This document shows, one piece after another, positions 1-8,027 of a DNA stretch of 64,000 bases; positions within the stretch are counted from its first letter, which is position 1, and the number at the start of each line of letters is the position of its first letter. The notes beneath the pieces are model-generated. The model did not search any database, was not told where the DNA came from, and worked only from the letters and a program-made list of their open reading frames with translations. The stretch lies in the NCBI GenBank assembly GCA_035495315.1, contig DATJGF010000021.1:1-64000 (forward strand). The letters are read 5' to 3'. Origin of the DNA: DATJGF01 sp035495315. GTDB taxonomy: Bacteria; Verrucomicrobiota; Verrucomicrobiia; Limisphaerales; UBA8199. Both the position numbers and the translations under genes were made by a program.

Positions 1-55
1 CCTGACACACCCCATCCGCTGTCATCCCCCGACCCCCATCCCCTGACACTTGGCC

Positions 56-75
56 AGTGAGGACTGACACCGGCC
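56..75 (+). repeat. 20-bp direct repeat, left copy
   Basis: The 20 bases here, with core GAGGACTGACACCGGCC, recur exactly at 801-820. At the right-hand copy the element GACACCGGCCCT is immediately repeated. Looser CTGACAC motifs also occur at 1-10 and 41-50. The two copies bracket the broken cupredoxin-like gene. This could be a remnant of a mobile or recombining element, but no transposase is present. Confidence 0.6.
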
Positions 76-149
76 GCGTTCTTGAGGGTAACAGAGAGCC
101 TTTTCATGGCTTATACCGGCCTCTAGAGGCTTCCGGGAAGACCCGGTTC

Positions 150-520
150 TTAACCAGACGCTAAAGGCAATACTGAATCCAGTAAAACCGGCTGTGCCCT
201 AATTACGCCTGGATATATGAATTCATTACCGTAAACGCCTGATCGAACTCGATAAACATACGTCCACGGGTTCGTGAATGTGTAAGAAAATGTTTGGCCC
301 GATTGGAGGACGGGGCTCTTCCACTCGCCGGTGTAACTCTCGGTTAGTCCGACGGGACCGCCCCAGGCGAACACGACCGTGTCCCCTTGGTTGATCGTTA
401 CCAGTTCCGGATCAGCTCGGCAACTGAACAACGAGCGTTTCAGCGGCGTCACCTAGCGTAACGCTCAAGAGAATTATACAGATACTTTCGGCGAAGTTGC
501 GCCGCCAGACATTTTGGCTG
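150..520 (-). pseudogene. Degenerate, frameshifted cupredoxin-like exported protein
   Basis: The readable C-terminal part (150-452) looks like a plastocyanin-type beta-sandwich: a 'PELVTINQGDTVVFAW' strand, then 'SGQTFSYTFTNPWTYVYRV' and a closing 'GVIRAQ' strand. The copper ligands of the family (His, Cys, His, Met in the C-terminal loop) are absent: the loop reads YRVRSGVYGNEFIYPGV. A hydrophobic stretch like a signal peptide (ICIILLSVTLGDAAETLVV) lies just upstream in another frame and runs into a stop at 412-414, so secretion signal and domain are separated by a frameshift. No ATG opens the upstream frame. GTG at 452 would start the readable part but would lack a leader. A decayed gene is my preferred reading; a sequencing indel is the alternative. 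Confidence 0.4.
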
Positions 521-866
521 CGGAACGCGGCATGAAAATAAAAGTCACAAAAGAGAAGGCAAGCTTCAAGGTCGCCCGACTACCATCCCACTTTTGCCGT
601 GTCGAGGTCTCCGCAGATATCACTCGCAAAGCTGCACCACGTTGGAAAGAAATAACCTCCGTGGAAGGCCCAGTGTAATCCCCGTAGTTCAAGACGTCGG
701 CAGCGCCCGTCGAGCAAGCTCGGATGGTGTGACAGGGAGGATTCAGTTGAAAATTGCGCGGCATTGTCAAGCCATAACAAGCCCCTCTCGAAGTGTCAAT
801 AGTGAGGACTGACACCGGCCCTGACACCGGCCCTGAGAACAACGAGCCCAACCTTAAGCCTTGCCC
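521..866. other. Non-coding stretch with repeat
   Basis: I see no convincing gene. Overlapping open frames on both strands carry no recognisable motif. The right end (801-833) holds the second copy of the 20-bp direct repeat plus a tandem extension, lying just past the stop codon of the TPR lipoprotein gene. Confidence 0.4.
801..820 (+). repeat. 20-bp direct repeat, right copy
   Basis: Exact copy of 56-75, followed at once by CTGACACCGGCC (821-832), so the unit is partly tandem here. It lies in the gap downstream of the TPR lipoprotein gene. Confidence 0.6.
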
Positions 867-2720
867 TTACTTCGGATTAGCCGTCAGCCAGTAGCGCACG
901 GCAGGGGCCTGGGGATTGCGCGGATCGTTTTCGAGCAGCTTGAGGTAATGGTCACGCGCTTTGGCAGGTTGTCCGAGTTGCTGCGCGTAGAGATTGCCCA
1001 ACGCCAAATGCGCGCGCGCGTCATTGGGATACAACGCGAGGAGCCGTTCGAGTTCATTTGCGGCGTCAATGGGATAGTTGGCCTGCTTCAGCCCGAGGGC
1101 GAAATTGTATCGGGCATCAAGGGACTCCGGTCTAATCGCCAGGGCATTTTCATACGCATTGAGTGAGAGCTGTATACTTCCGGTTTGGGCGGCGACCAAC
1201 CCGAGATTGTAATAAGCCTCGAAATAAGCAGGGTCGGTCTGAGTCGCGCGTTGATAAGCCTGTAAGGCCTCCGAGTGGTGCAATCCCTGCTGCGCCTGGA
1301 CCCCCTGGGCGAAGGCGCGTTCCGCCTCAGCGCGATCCCCGGGTTCCGGTTTGGCCGGCGATCGATACCGATACCGCAAGGGTGCATTCGTTGCCGGACC
1401 CAAAACCCCGACCGGCTCGGCAGGATCGATTGATTCGGGCGTCGGCCCGGATGAAGCAGCCTCCGACTGAGATTCGACTCGGCGCGGTGCAGGTTTTCCA
1501 TCGCTGCTGAAAAGGTTTATCGGATTAATCCGTTGAAAGAAGCTGCGCTTCGCGGTTTTTGCGTTGGAATTTGTTGTTGGAGGACTTGAGGTGACGACGA
1601 GCGGCTCATCCCGCTGAGTTTCGATGCGGGTAGCCGGGACCGCGGCCGGGATGGCGACATCTGCAGCAGGTTTAAACGCCGGCTCGGGGGCTAACTTCAC
1701 CGTCTCGAAATTGGTATCGGGTTCGCGCGCAGGTGGTGGTAGTGGCGGTGCTTTTGCAACATTTGTTAGCACCGTAGGTCGCGGAGAATTTGTCTGAGAT
1801 TCCGCTTTTGCAACGGTCGCCGTCCGGTCCTTTTCTGTGACGAGGGCAAGCTTTGGCGGAGTAGAGGTGTGGATTACTTCAGGTGGAGGATTCTTGAGCG
1901 CGTTGGTTACCGTATGCGCGACCACATTGGTAAGGGGCGGTGGTGGCGTGAGCGCAACTTCAAGTTGACTCACGATTCCTTTCACGGCTTCGGCATTTTC
2001 CGGTGGTGGCTTGAGGGCCAGGTACTCATGGTATTTCTGCAAAGCGACATTGGGATCACGCAGCTGTTCTTGCGCGACGATCGCCCAGTTCAGCAGCGCC
2101 GGCGCATAACCTGGGTGTTCTTTGTGTGCTTTGGCAAAAAGCTGGACCCCCTCCCCTGCCCGCCCGCGTTGCACCCGGACCAACCCCAAGCCGGTCAGTG
2201 CCTCCGCATCTACCGGGCTCAGCCGAATTGCTTCCGAGAAGCTCTTTTCTGCGCCCGACAAGTCCCGTAACCGCAACTGCACCGTCCCGAGTTGTTGCCA
2301 GCCTTCGGCCGAATTGCCGCGCCGCAAAGTAAAAGCGGTGAACTCGCCCTTGGCCTGTTCCAGCTTGTTTTGGGAAAGCCACAGGCAACCGAGATTGTAG
2401 CGGACTTCAACCAGGTTGGGGTTCAAAGCGAGCGCCCGTTCGTACGCTTTTTGGGCATCGGCGAATTGCCCAGCCTGATGGCATGCCACTCCAAGATAAT
2501 TATAGGCCTGCGCGTTGGTCCCGCCCAACAACACCGTCGCGGTCCTCAGCTTCTGAATCGCCGCCGCGACGCTGCCTTCTTCCAACAGTTTGGTGCCTTG
2601 CTTCAAATCCCGCACTCCAGACGGACTGCAGGCGCTCAACAGCATTGCGGCCGCCACAAAAATTATCAGGTTTTTCCCCGAATCATTTTTGATGGTCAGC
2701 ATCGGCTGTCGTGGTATCAT
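867..2720 (-). CDS. TPR-repeat lipoprotein
   Basis: A 617-residue exported lipoprotein. The N-terminus has a basic stretch, a hydrophobic core (LIIFVAAAMLL) and the lipobox LSAC, so the mature protein would be anchored by its Cys at about residue 31. Two blocks of tetratricopeptide repeats follow: about 35-245 (for example 'AYNYLGVACHQAGQFADAQKAY', shown here only in part) and about 470-610. They are joined by a Pro/Thr/Ala-rich linker that is probably disordered. TPR blocks usually hold protein partners together in the envelope; no partner is evident here. Met7 is an alternative start. The gene is divergent from the DUF362 gene and their 5' ends nearly abut. Specific role unknown. Confidence 0.85.
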   Translation of the reverse strand: MIPRQPMLTIKNDSGKNLIIFVAAAMLLSACSPSGVRDLKQGTKLLEEGSVAAAIQKLRTATVLLGGTNAQAYNYLGVACHQAGQFADAQKAYERALALNPNLVEVRYNLGCLWLSQNKLEQAKGEFTAFTLRRGNSAEGWQQLGTVQLRLRDLSGAEKSFSEAIRLSPVDAEALTGLGLVRVQRGRAGEGVQLFAKAHKEHPGYAPALLNWAIVAQEQLRDPNVALQKYHEYLALKPPPENAEAVKGIVSQLEVALTPPPPLTNVVAHTVTNALKNPPPEVIHTSTPPKLALVTEKDRTATVAKAESQTNSPRPTVLTNVAKAPPLPPPAREPDTNFETVKLAPEPAFKPAADVAIPAAVPATRIETQRDEPLVVTSSPPTTNSNAKTAKRSFFQRINPINLFSSDGKPAPRRVESQSEAASSGPTPESIDPAEPVGVLGPATNAPLRYRYRSPAKPEPGDRAEAERAFAQGVQAQQGLHHSEALQAYQRATQTDPAYFEAYYNLGLVAAQTGSIQLSLNAYENALAIRPESLDARYNFALGLKQANYPIDAANELERLLALYPNDARAHLALGNLYAQQLGQPAKARDHYLKLLENDPRNPQAPAVRYWLTANPK

Positions 2721-2732
2721 TCGGATTTGGAC

Positions 2733-3956
2733 GTGTCAAGCAACGCACTCTTTTTTGCCGTAACGCAGACTTTCAGTCGGCTGTATCGCCGACTTCCAAT
2801 CGGCAAGTTCTCTTCAGTACCCTCGCGTTGGCAGCATCCCGCCGCAGGCCAAGAACCCCTGGGTTCCCGATCCCAGCAACGTTTTAACGTTCTAACACCT
2901 CAAAGTCTTAACACTGCCAATCCAGTTACCCCTCCCTTTCTCGCGGCGGTTGGCCTGCTGCTCGTGACTTCATGTCTCCTGCGCTCCGGCGAACTGACCC
3001 CCAGCACCACTGGCCCCGTCGCCCGCGTCGTCAGCATCACTGACCGCGAAGCGACGGACGCCTTTCAACCGCGCGCCGACGTGGTCCGGCGCATGCTAAA
3101 CCGGGCGATGACAAACCTGACCGGCAAAGCCACAGTCGCCGCCGCCTGGGCTAGCCTTGTTTCGACCCAAGAGATCGTCGGAATCAAGGTCTATTCGGTG
3201 CCTGGTCCAAATAGCGGGACGCGACCGGCTGTCACAGCGGCCGTGGTTGAAGGTTTGCTCGCCGCCGGCTTGTCGCCCAAGAACATTATCGTTTGGGACA
3301 AGCAAACAACCGATTTGCGTCTCGCCGGTTACTTTGATCTCGCAGCGCGCTACGGTATCCGCGTCGCCGGCAGTGCTCAAACCGGTTACGACGAAAAGGC
3401 GTTTTATGATACCGCTCTGCTGGGTAACCTCGTCTGGGGGGACCTGGAATTCGGGCGGAAAGGAACTGGCGTCGGTAGAAAATCATTTGTCTCCAAGCTG
3501 GTCAGCCAGGAAATGACAAAAATTATCAACATCTCGCCGCTGTTGAACCATAATCTTGCTGGTGTTTCGGGGAACCTTTACAGCCTCGCCATTGGCAGTG
3601 TCGATAATCTGACTCGGTTTGAGTCCGATCCCAACCGCATGGCCACGGCGATACCTGAAATTTACGCGCTGAAGGAATTGAGCGATAAAGTCATCGTTAG
3701 CATTGTTGATGCCCTGATATGCCAGTACGAAGGAGAAGAGCGCGGGTTGCTGCATTATTCAACCGTTCTGAATGAGCTGCGTGTGAGCCGAGATCCGGTC
3801 GCGCTGGATGTCCTCTCGCTCCAGGAATTACAACGCGAGCGCCAATCCTTCACGGCCCCCTCGTCTACGACCAATCCCGAACTCTACAATAACGCCGCTC
3901 TTCTCGAATTGGGGATTAGCGACCTAAAAAGGATTCAGGTCGAAAAACTGCAATGA
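2733..3956 (+). CDS. DUF362-family exported protein (start uncertain)
   Basis: From about base 2990 the reading frame encodes a DUF362-type domain: 'EIVGIKVYSVPGPNSGTRP', 'GLSPKNIIVWDKQTTDLRLAGY', then a long C-terminal part ending 'DLKRIQVEKLQ'. Members of this family are often annotated as ferredoxin-like or iron-sulfur-associated, but I see no CxxCxxC cluster here. A hydrophobic segment (FLAAVGLLLVTSCLLRSG) precedes the domain and looks like a signal or lipoprotein leader. No ATG lies in frame near it. The given start is the nearest convincing upstream GTG, yet 2733-2900 carries an intergenic-type hairpin repeat, so the true start may be the GTG at 2964 or a non-standard codon. Confidence 0.6.
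   Translation: MSSNALFFAVTQTFSRLYRRLPIGKFSSVPSRWQHPAAGQEPLGSRSQQRFNVLTPQSLNTANPVTPPFLAAVGLLLVTSCLLRSGELTPSTTGPVARVVSITDREATDAFQPRADVVRRMLNRAMTNLTGKATVAAAWASLVSTQEIVGIKVYSVPGPNSGTRPAVTAAVVEGLLAAGLSPKNIIVWDKQTTDLRLAGYFDLAARYGIRVAGSAQTGYDEKAFYDTALLGNLVWGDLEFGRKGTGVGRKSFVSKLVSQEMTKIINISPLLNHNLAGVSGNLYSLAIGSVDNLTRFESDPNRMATAIPEIYALKELSDKVIVSIVDALICQYEGEERGLLHYSTVLNELRVSRDPVALDVLSLQELQRERQSFTAPSSTTNPELYNNAALLELGISDLKRIQVEKLQ
2775..2794. repeat. Short hairpin repeat (AGTCGGC type)
   Basis: AGTCGGC (2775-2781) pairs with GCCGACT (2788-2794) around a 6-base loop, followed by TTCCAATCGGCAAG. The style matches the hairpin array at 17828-17951. Its position inside the nominal 5' end of the DUF362 reading frame argues that this part is not translated. 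Confidence 0.5.
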
Positions 3957-4073
3957 TCAGGCGAGGCGGTTTCCTGTCACACTACTCTTTGTGCTTTTTT
4001 CTGCCTTTTTGCGGATAATTTGGAAATTTCGAATGACAAACGGCCAAATCAGGTCAGATTAGGAGCAAAATTG

Positions 4074-5456
4074 ATGGACGGCTTTAATAAGAAATGCCGG
4101 GTGGTTCGGCTGGGTTTGGTGCTGCTCGCCGTCGGGGCAGTCGTCTACTCCGCTCTGGCTGGGGATACGCTTAGCTGGAATACGACCCAACAAAAGGTCA
4201 CTGCCGACATCAAAGGCAGCCAGTTGCTTGGCGTTCTCGAAAGGATTGCCAAGGCTACTCATTGGCAGGTGTTTGTTGAACCCGAGACCTTTCACACCGT
4301 TTCCGTCAAGTTCAAGGATGTGCCGCCAGGGGAAGCGCTGCGTTTGCTGCTGGGCGACGTCAATTTCGCGCTCCTCCCTGCTACAAATGCCAGTCCCAAG
4401 CTGTACGTTTTCCGCACTGCCCGCCAAAATGCCACCCAACGGATCGCTCCCCGCAAGGCCGATCATCTCATCCCGAATGAACTCATCGTTCGTCTCAAAC
4501 CGGGAGCTAAGATTGACGACCTGGCCAGGTTGCTCGGAGCCAAGGTCGTCGGGCGCATCGATAGCCTAAACGGTTACCGACTGCAATTTGACGACGCTGC
4601 AGCAACGGCCACTGCCCGCGAGCAACTCGCCAAAAACCCGGCGGTCGATTCAGTTGACAGCAATTTCCTTGTGGATCGGCCCGACCCACCCCAGTCGATG
4701 CCCGGCAATCCGGCCCAGTTGCAGTTGCAACTCAAACCCCCTCCAGACACGGGGCGTATCATTGTCGGCCTCATCGACACCCCCGTCCAGCCTTTGGGCA
4801 ATGATCTGGATAAATTTCTTCTGAAACAAGTTTCCGTCGCAGGCGATGTGCAGGTGGGAGGTGACGCACCAACTCACGGGACGGCTATGGCCGAAACAAT
4901 TTTGCGCAGTCTCGAGGCAAATACCAAGGGAAGTACTTCTGTCCAGATACTTCCGGTGAACGTTTACCCCTACGCAAGTTCGGGCGATTTTTCTACCACT
5001 TCTTTCGATGTTGCCAACGGCATTATCCAGGCCGTCAATGGTGGCGCCAAAATCATCAATCTTAGCCTCGGCAGTCCCGACGACAGTGACTTCCTTCGGA
5101 GTATCGTGCAACAGGTCAGCCGACTGAATATCGCGCTCATAGCCGCTGCGGGTAATGAGCCAGTTACGACTCCGTTTTACCCGGCGGCTTATCCCGGTGT
5201 GCAAGCCGTCACTGCGATTGATCAGGGTCAATTGGCCCCTTACGCGAGCCGCGGCAGCTTTGTGTCATTGGCGGCGCCCGGTACCAGCATCGTTCCTTTT
5301 GGGAACATGGCGTTCGGAGTCGAAGGCACGTCCGTTTCCAGCGCCTTTACCAGCGGGCTGGCAGCCGGTTACCTGGAGCTCAACGGCGGCACCATCGGCC
5401 AAATGCAAAATTTTCTCAGCCGCAATTTTGGCATCCGCATCGTTCCTGGAAAATAA
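4074..5456 (+). CDS. Secreted subtilisin-like serine protease with STN-like N-terminal domain
   Basis: A 460-residue S8 family protease. The ATG at 4074 is chosen because AGGAG lies 8 bases upstream at 4061-4065; a TTG at 4020 is in frame but lacks such a site. Order: signal peptide (about 10-30), an STN/secretin-like short domain (about 33-115, 'LLGVLERIAKATHWQVFVEP'), an inhibitor-like prodomain (about 134-200, 'ELIVRLKPGAKIDDLARLLG'), then the catalytic domain. The triad is visible as Asp235 (GLIDTP), His268 (THGTAM) and Ser420 (GTSVSSA), with the oxyanion Asn361 (AAGN). An STN module, usually found in secretins and TonB receptors, is unusual in a protease. The gene stands alone, downstream of the DUF362 gene in the same direction. 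Confidence 0.88.
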   Translation: MDGFNKKCRVVRLGLVLLAVGAVVYSALAGDTLSWNTTQQKVTADIKGSQLLGVLERIAKATHWQVFVEPETFHTVSVKFKDVPPGEALRLLLGDVNFALLPATNASPKLYVFRTARQNATQRIAPRKADHLIPNELIVRLKPGAKIDDLARLLGAKVVGRIDSLNGYRLQFDDAAATATAREQLAKNPAVDSVDSNFLVDRPDPPQSMPGNPAQLQLQLKPPPDTGRIIVGLIDTPVQPLGNDLDKFLLKQVSVAGDVQVGGDAPTHGTAMAETILRSLEANTKGSTSVQILPVNVYPYASSGDFSTTSFDVANGIIQAVNGGAKIINLSLGSPDDSDFLRSIVQQVSRLNIALIAAAGNEPVTTPFYPAAYPGVQAVTAIDQGQLAPYASRGSFVSLAAPGTSIVPFGNMAFGVEGTSVSSAFTSGLAAGYLELNGGTIGQMQNFLSRNFGIRIVPGK

Positions 5457-5818
5457 GCTTCCGACGCCTTCTCATGGCCTCAAGTGATTGGCGCGATCAT
5501 CCGGCACTTCGAGGGCGCTTTCATCCGCAGTTTTCTGATGACCTCCAAGTGATCATCCACGATGGGCCGCCGAGGTTCACCTTGCAACAAATGAGGTTTA
5601 TCTGAAATGTTCGCCCCCGCTTCCGAGATCATAAACAAGACGTTTCGCGACGTTGACTCTGAGGGTTTGAGCGGGTTTGTGTTTACAACTACGTGCGGAT
5701 GGTGCTGCGGGAGGCAAGTAGTCCGTATCATGCGTAAACACCAGACCTGACGTGACTTCCGTATTTCGTAGGAGCCCAATGTAGTCAGAGTCTTTATCGA
5801 CAGCCCAATTTTTTGGGA
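5457..5818. other. Gap without a recognisable gene
   Basis: No convincing coding sequence. A minus-strand open frame (5480-5827) has no family resemblance that I trust. One minus-strand frame contains 'VFTHDTDYL', reminiscent of PIN-like nucleases, but it is interrupted by stops and lacks the rest of the fold. Confidence 0.35.
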
Positions 5819-5840
5819 GTTATTCACAGGTTATTCACAG
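5819..5840 (+). repeat. Perfect tandem 11-mer containing two DnaA-box-like sites
   Basis: GTTATTCACAG occurs twice head to tail (5819-5829 and 5830-5840). Each copy contains TTATTCACA, one mismatch from the classical DnaA box TTATCCACA and within the relaxed consensus TTWTNCACA. It lies about 45 bases upstream of the phosphatase-family lipoprotein start. It may be a regulatory DnaA site or chance. Confidence 0.4.
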
Positions 5841-5884
5841 CTTCTCCGCGAATTCTTCACATTTCCAAGGCAGCATTCTTGCTT

Positions 5885-6880
5885 ATGAACAGGCGACTTA
5901 TGCATTTTGCCCGGGTTTTTGCCCAAAACTTGGCCCAAGCTTCGCCGCTGCTGGCACTTCTGTTCCTAGGCGGGCCTGGTTGCGTCAGCCATCGGGCAAC
6001 CCAAATCGTTGTCGAGCAGCAGCCGAAAACCCTCGCACAGAAAAAAGCCTATGAGGGGTTAAGTCTAAAGCTGGTGACGTTTAACATCTGGGGCTTGCCG
6101 AGCTGGATGACAGGCGCACCGTCCGGGCGATACCCGCGAATAGCGCGCGAGATCGAGCGTTTGGACCCCGATGTTGTATTGCTTCAAGAGGCGTGGACAA
6201 GCAAGGCCCGCAAATCGATCCCCCACGATTCGTGGTTTGTCGCCCGAGCGGCAGGGCAGCATACGTTTTTTCAGCAAACCGGTTTAGTGACCCTCTCCAA
6301 ATTCCCCGTGCTCGGGGGCGAATTCTATCCCTTCTCGCGTGCGGCCTTTCCCGATCGCTTTGTGAACAAAGGAGTGCTCAAAATCACTGTCCAAATGCCG
6401 GGCGGGCAACTGCTCAATATTTGGAATGTGCATATGCAAGATGCAGGAGCAACTGCCGTACGCGAAACGCAGGTGCGCGAACTGATCGCTCGGGTTCAGG
6501 CAGCCGAGGACGGGCAAGTAGCGGACATTGTGGGTGGAGACTTCAATTGCCCGCCAGAAAGCCCCTTGTATCAGCAGTTGGCCGCTGCCCTCGGCCCTAA
6601 CTTGCAACAAATCAGCGGCGCCGATCGGTTTATTACGTGGGACGGGCTCTCCAAAGAAGCCGATGCGGGGCAGACCATCGACTACATTTTCCTGCGGGAA
6701 CGCGCCAGCTTTGCGAACGTAACGGCGACGGAGAAAGTGGCATTTACAAGCCCTGTAACTCACCAGCGTCTTTCGGATCATCTGGGTATCGAGGCAACGC
6801 TGAAGCTGAATCCCGATACCAGTGTCGCGGGCGCCGAGGGTGCAAGATTCCCCGGTATTTTGGCCCACCGAGCACCCTGA
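5885..6880 (+). CDS. Endonuclease/exonuclease/phosphatase-family lipoprotein
   Basis: A 331-residue protein with the metal-dependent EEP fold. The ATG at 5885 gives a leader (MNRRLMHFARVFAQNL...) with a hydrophobic core and the candidate lipobox GGPGC at about residue 33, so it is probably an envelope lipoprotein. EEP motifs are in order: 'LVTFNIWGLP' (metal Asn), 'DVVLLQEAW' (metal Glu), 'NIWNVHMQ' (His), 'VGGDFNCPPES' (Asp/Asn), 'TIDYIFLR' and 'LSDHLGIEATL' (catalytic Asp-His). The complete motif set predicts an active phosphodiesterase. Substrate cannot be told: extracellular DNase, sphingomyelinase-like and inositol-phosphatase members share these motifs. An in-frame TTG at 5813 would place the tandem DnaA-box repeat inside the gene, so I prefer the ATG. 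Confidence 0.85.
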   Translation: MNRRLMHFARVFAQNLAQASPLLALLFLGGPGCVSHRATQIVVEQQPKTLAQKKAYEGLSLKLVTFNIWGLPSWMTGAPSGRYPRIAREIERLDPDVVLLQEAWTSKARKSIPHDSWFVARAAGQHTFFQQTGLVTLSKFPVLGGEFYPFSRAAFPDRFVNKGVLKITVQMPGGQLLNIWNVHMQDAGATAVRETQVRELIARVQAAEDGQVADIVGGDFNCPPESPLYQQLAAALGPNLQQISGADRFITWDGLSKEADAGQTIDYIFLRERASFANVTATEKVAFTSPVTHQRLSDHLGIEATLKLNPDTSVAGAEGARFPGILAHRAP

Positions 6881-7004
6881 CGAACTCAATTTTCGAAACC
6901 CGAAGGCCGAAAGCCGAACTCTCGAACTCCGTTGCCTGAAGTCAAATTGGAGCATTCGTATCCACTTTTAATCGTGCCGCTGGATTGGGCCTCGCAATTG
7001 CCGC

Positions 7005-7868
7005 TTGCGCCGCTTTGGCACTGGCGTAAGCTCATTAGCTGTGGCTTGGTTTACTGATCGACATTTCTTCCTCCTGGCCGTTGCAGTCTACGGCTTGAGC
7101 ATGATCTACTCGATATTCCTATGGCGCAAAGGTTTTCGTCGTCACGATTACGTTAACTATTTCCTGCTGTTGATTGGATTTGGATTGCACACCTCAGCGA
7201 TGGTGCTGCGCGGGTTTCGGCTGGATCATTGTCCGGTGACAAATCTCTATGAGGCCACCTTGTTTGCGATGTGGACGATCCTGGCCATTTACCTGGTGGT
7301 CGGACTCTGGCCACGCTTAAGATTCCTGGGAGCTTTCGCTTCTCCCATTCTTTTTGGCATCGGCGTGTTTGCGTTGATGCCGAACCTGGACGGTCCCCGT
7401 ATCGAGCGACCGGGATTGCCTCCCGCATTGACGAGCATCCACGCCGCGATGATGGCTCTCGCCTATGGTGCCTTTGGACTGAGTTGTATCGCCGCGATGA
7501 TGTATTTGACCCAGGAACACAACCTAAAGCTGCATAAACTGCAAGCGATCTTTTCTGTGATGCCCCCCATCCAACGGCTCGAAGCCGTTGTCGGACGCCT
7601 GCTGCTTTGCGGGTTTATCCTGCTGACGGTGGGCCTGGCGATCGGGGCATTCGACCTGAGCCATTTGACTGATCCCCAGGCGTACCGCGGCGACCCTAAG
7701 ATTGTCTGGTCGGCGTTGGTTTGGTTCATTTACCTGGGGCTCATTGTTATGCGCTGGCGGTTTGCCCAGGGCGGCCGTCGGTTCGCACTCGGCGCCATCG
7801 GCAGCTTTGTTTTTGTCCTGCTGACCTTTTGGGGCACGAACGTGTTATCCCCCCTTCACAATCCATGA
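7005..7868 (+). CDS. HemX/CcsA-like cytochrome c assembly-type membrane protein
   Basis: A 287-residue integral membrane protein with about eight hydrophobic segments. 'NLYEATLFAMWTILAIYLVV', conserved His residues in 'IHAAMMALAYGAFGLSCI' and a C-terminal 'GDPKIVWSALVWFIYLG' mark the cytochrome c assembly (CcsA/HemX) superfamily. The tryptophan-rich WWD haem motif of true CcsA is only weakly echoed (YRGDPKIVW). Its position directly before hemA and hemC matches the hemA-hemX-hemC arrangement known from Bacillus, where HemX affects glutamyl-tRNA reductase level. A HemX-like role is therefore inferred. The start is TTG at 7005; a GTG at 7041 is equally possible and neither has a clear ribosome-binding site. 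Confidence 0.75.
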   Translation: MRRFGTGVSSLAVAWFTDRHFFLLAVAVYGLSMIYSIFLWRKGFRRHDYVNYFLLLIGFGLHTSAMVLRGFRLDHCPVTNLYEATLFAMWTILAIYLVVGLWPRLRFLGAFASPILFGIGVFALMPNLDGPRIERPGLPPALTSIHAAMMALAYGAFGLSCIAAMMYLTQEHNLKLHKLQAIFSVMPPIQRLEAVVGRLLLCGFILLTVGLAIGAFDLSHLTDPQAYRGDPKIVWSALVWFIYLGLIVMRWRFAQGGRRFALGAIGSFVFVLLTFWGTNVLSPLHNP

Positions 7869-7882
7869 GCGCAGGAACGATC

Positions 7883-8017
7883 ACGTGTTACGTGTTCCGT
7901 GTTCCGTGTTCCGTATTCTTCACGCAACACGGAACACGGAACACGGAACACGCAATACGTTTTAGGCATCACGCATCGCGCATCACATATCGCTCATCAC
8001 GTTTCACGTTTCACGTG
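7883..8017. repeat. Heptamer arrays, forward then inverted, upstream of hemA
   Basis: Repeats of CGTGTTC (7883-7914) are followed by the reverse complement GAACACG array (7930-7952), so the two can fold into an imperfect hairpin. Degenerate CATCACG and CGTTTCA units (about 7966-8015) follow, up to 11 bases before the hemA ATG. The same unit families return between hemA and hemC. Confidence 0.8.
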
Positions 8018-8027
8018 GACTCGTAGC

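Noticed and set aside
5480..5827. Minus-strand open frame and a PIN-like 'VFTHDTDYL' segment
   Set aside because: The long frame has no family resemblance, and the PIN-like segment lies in another frame with several stops and lacks the other acidic residues.
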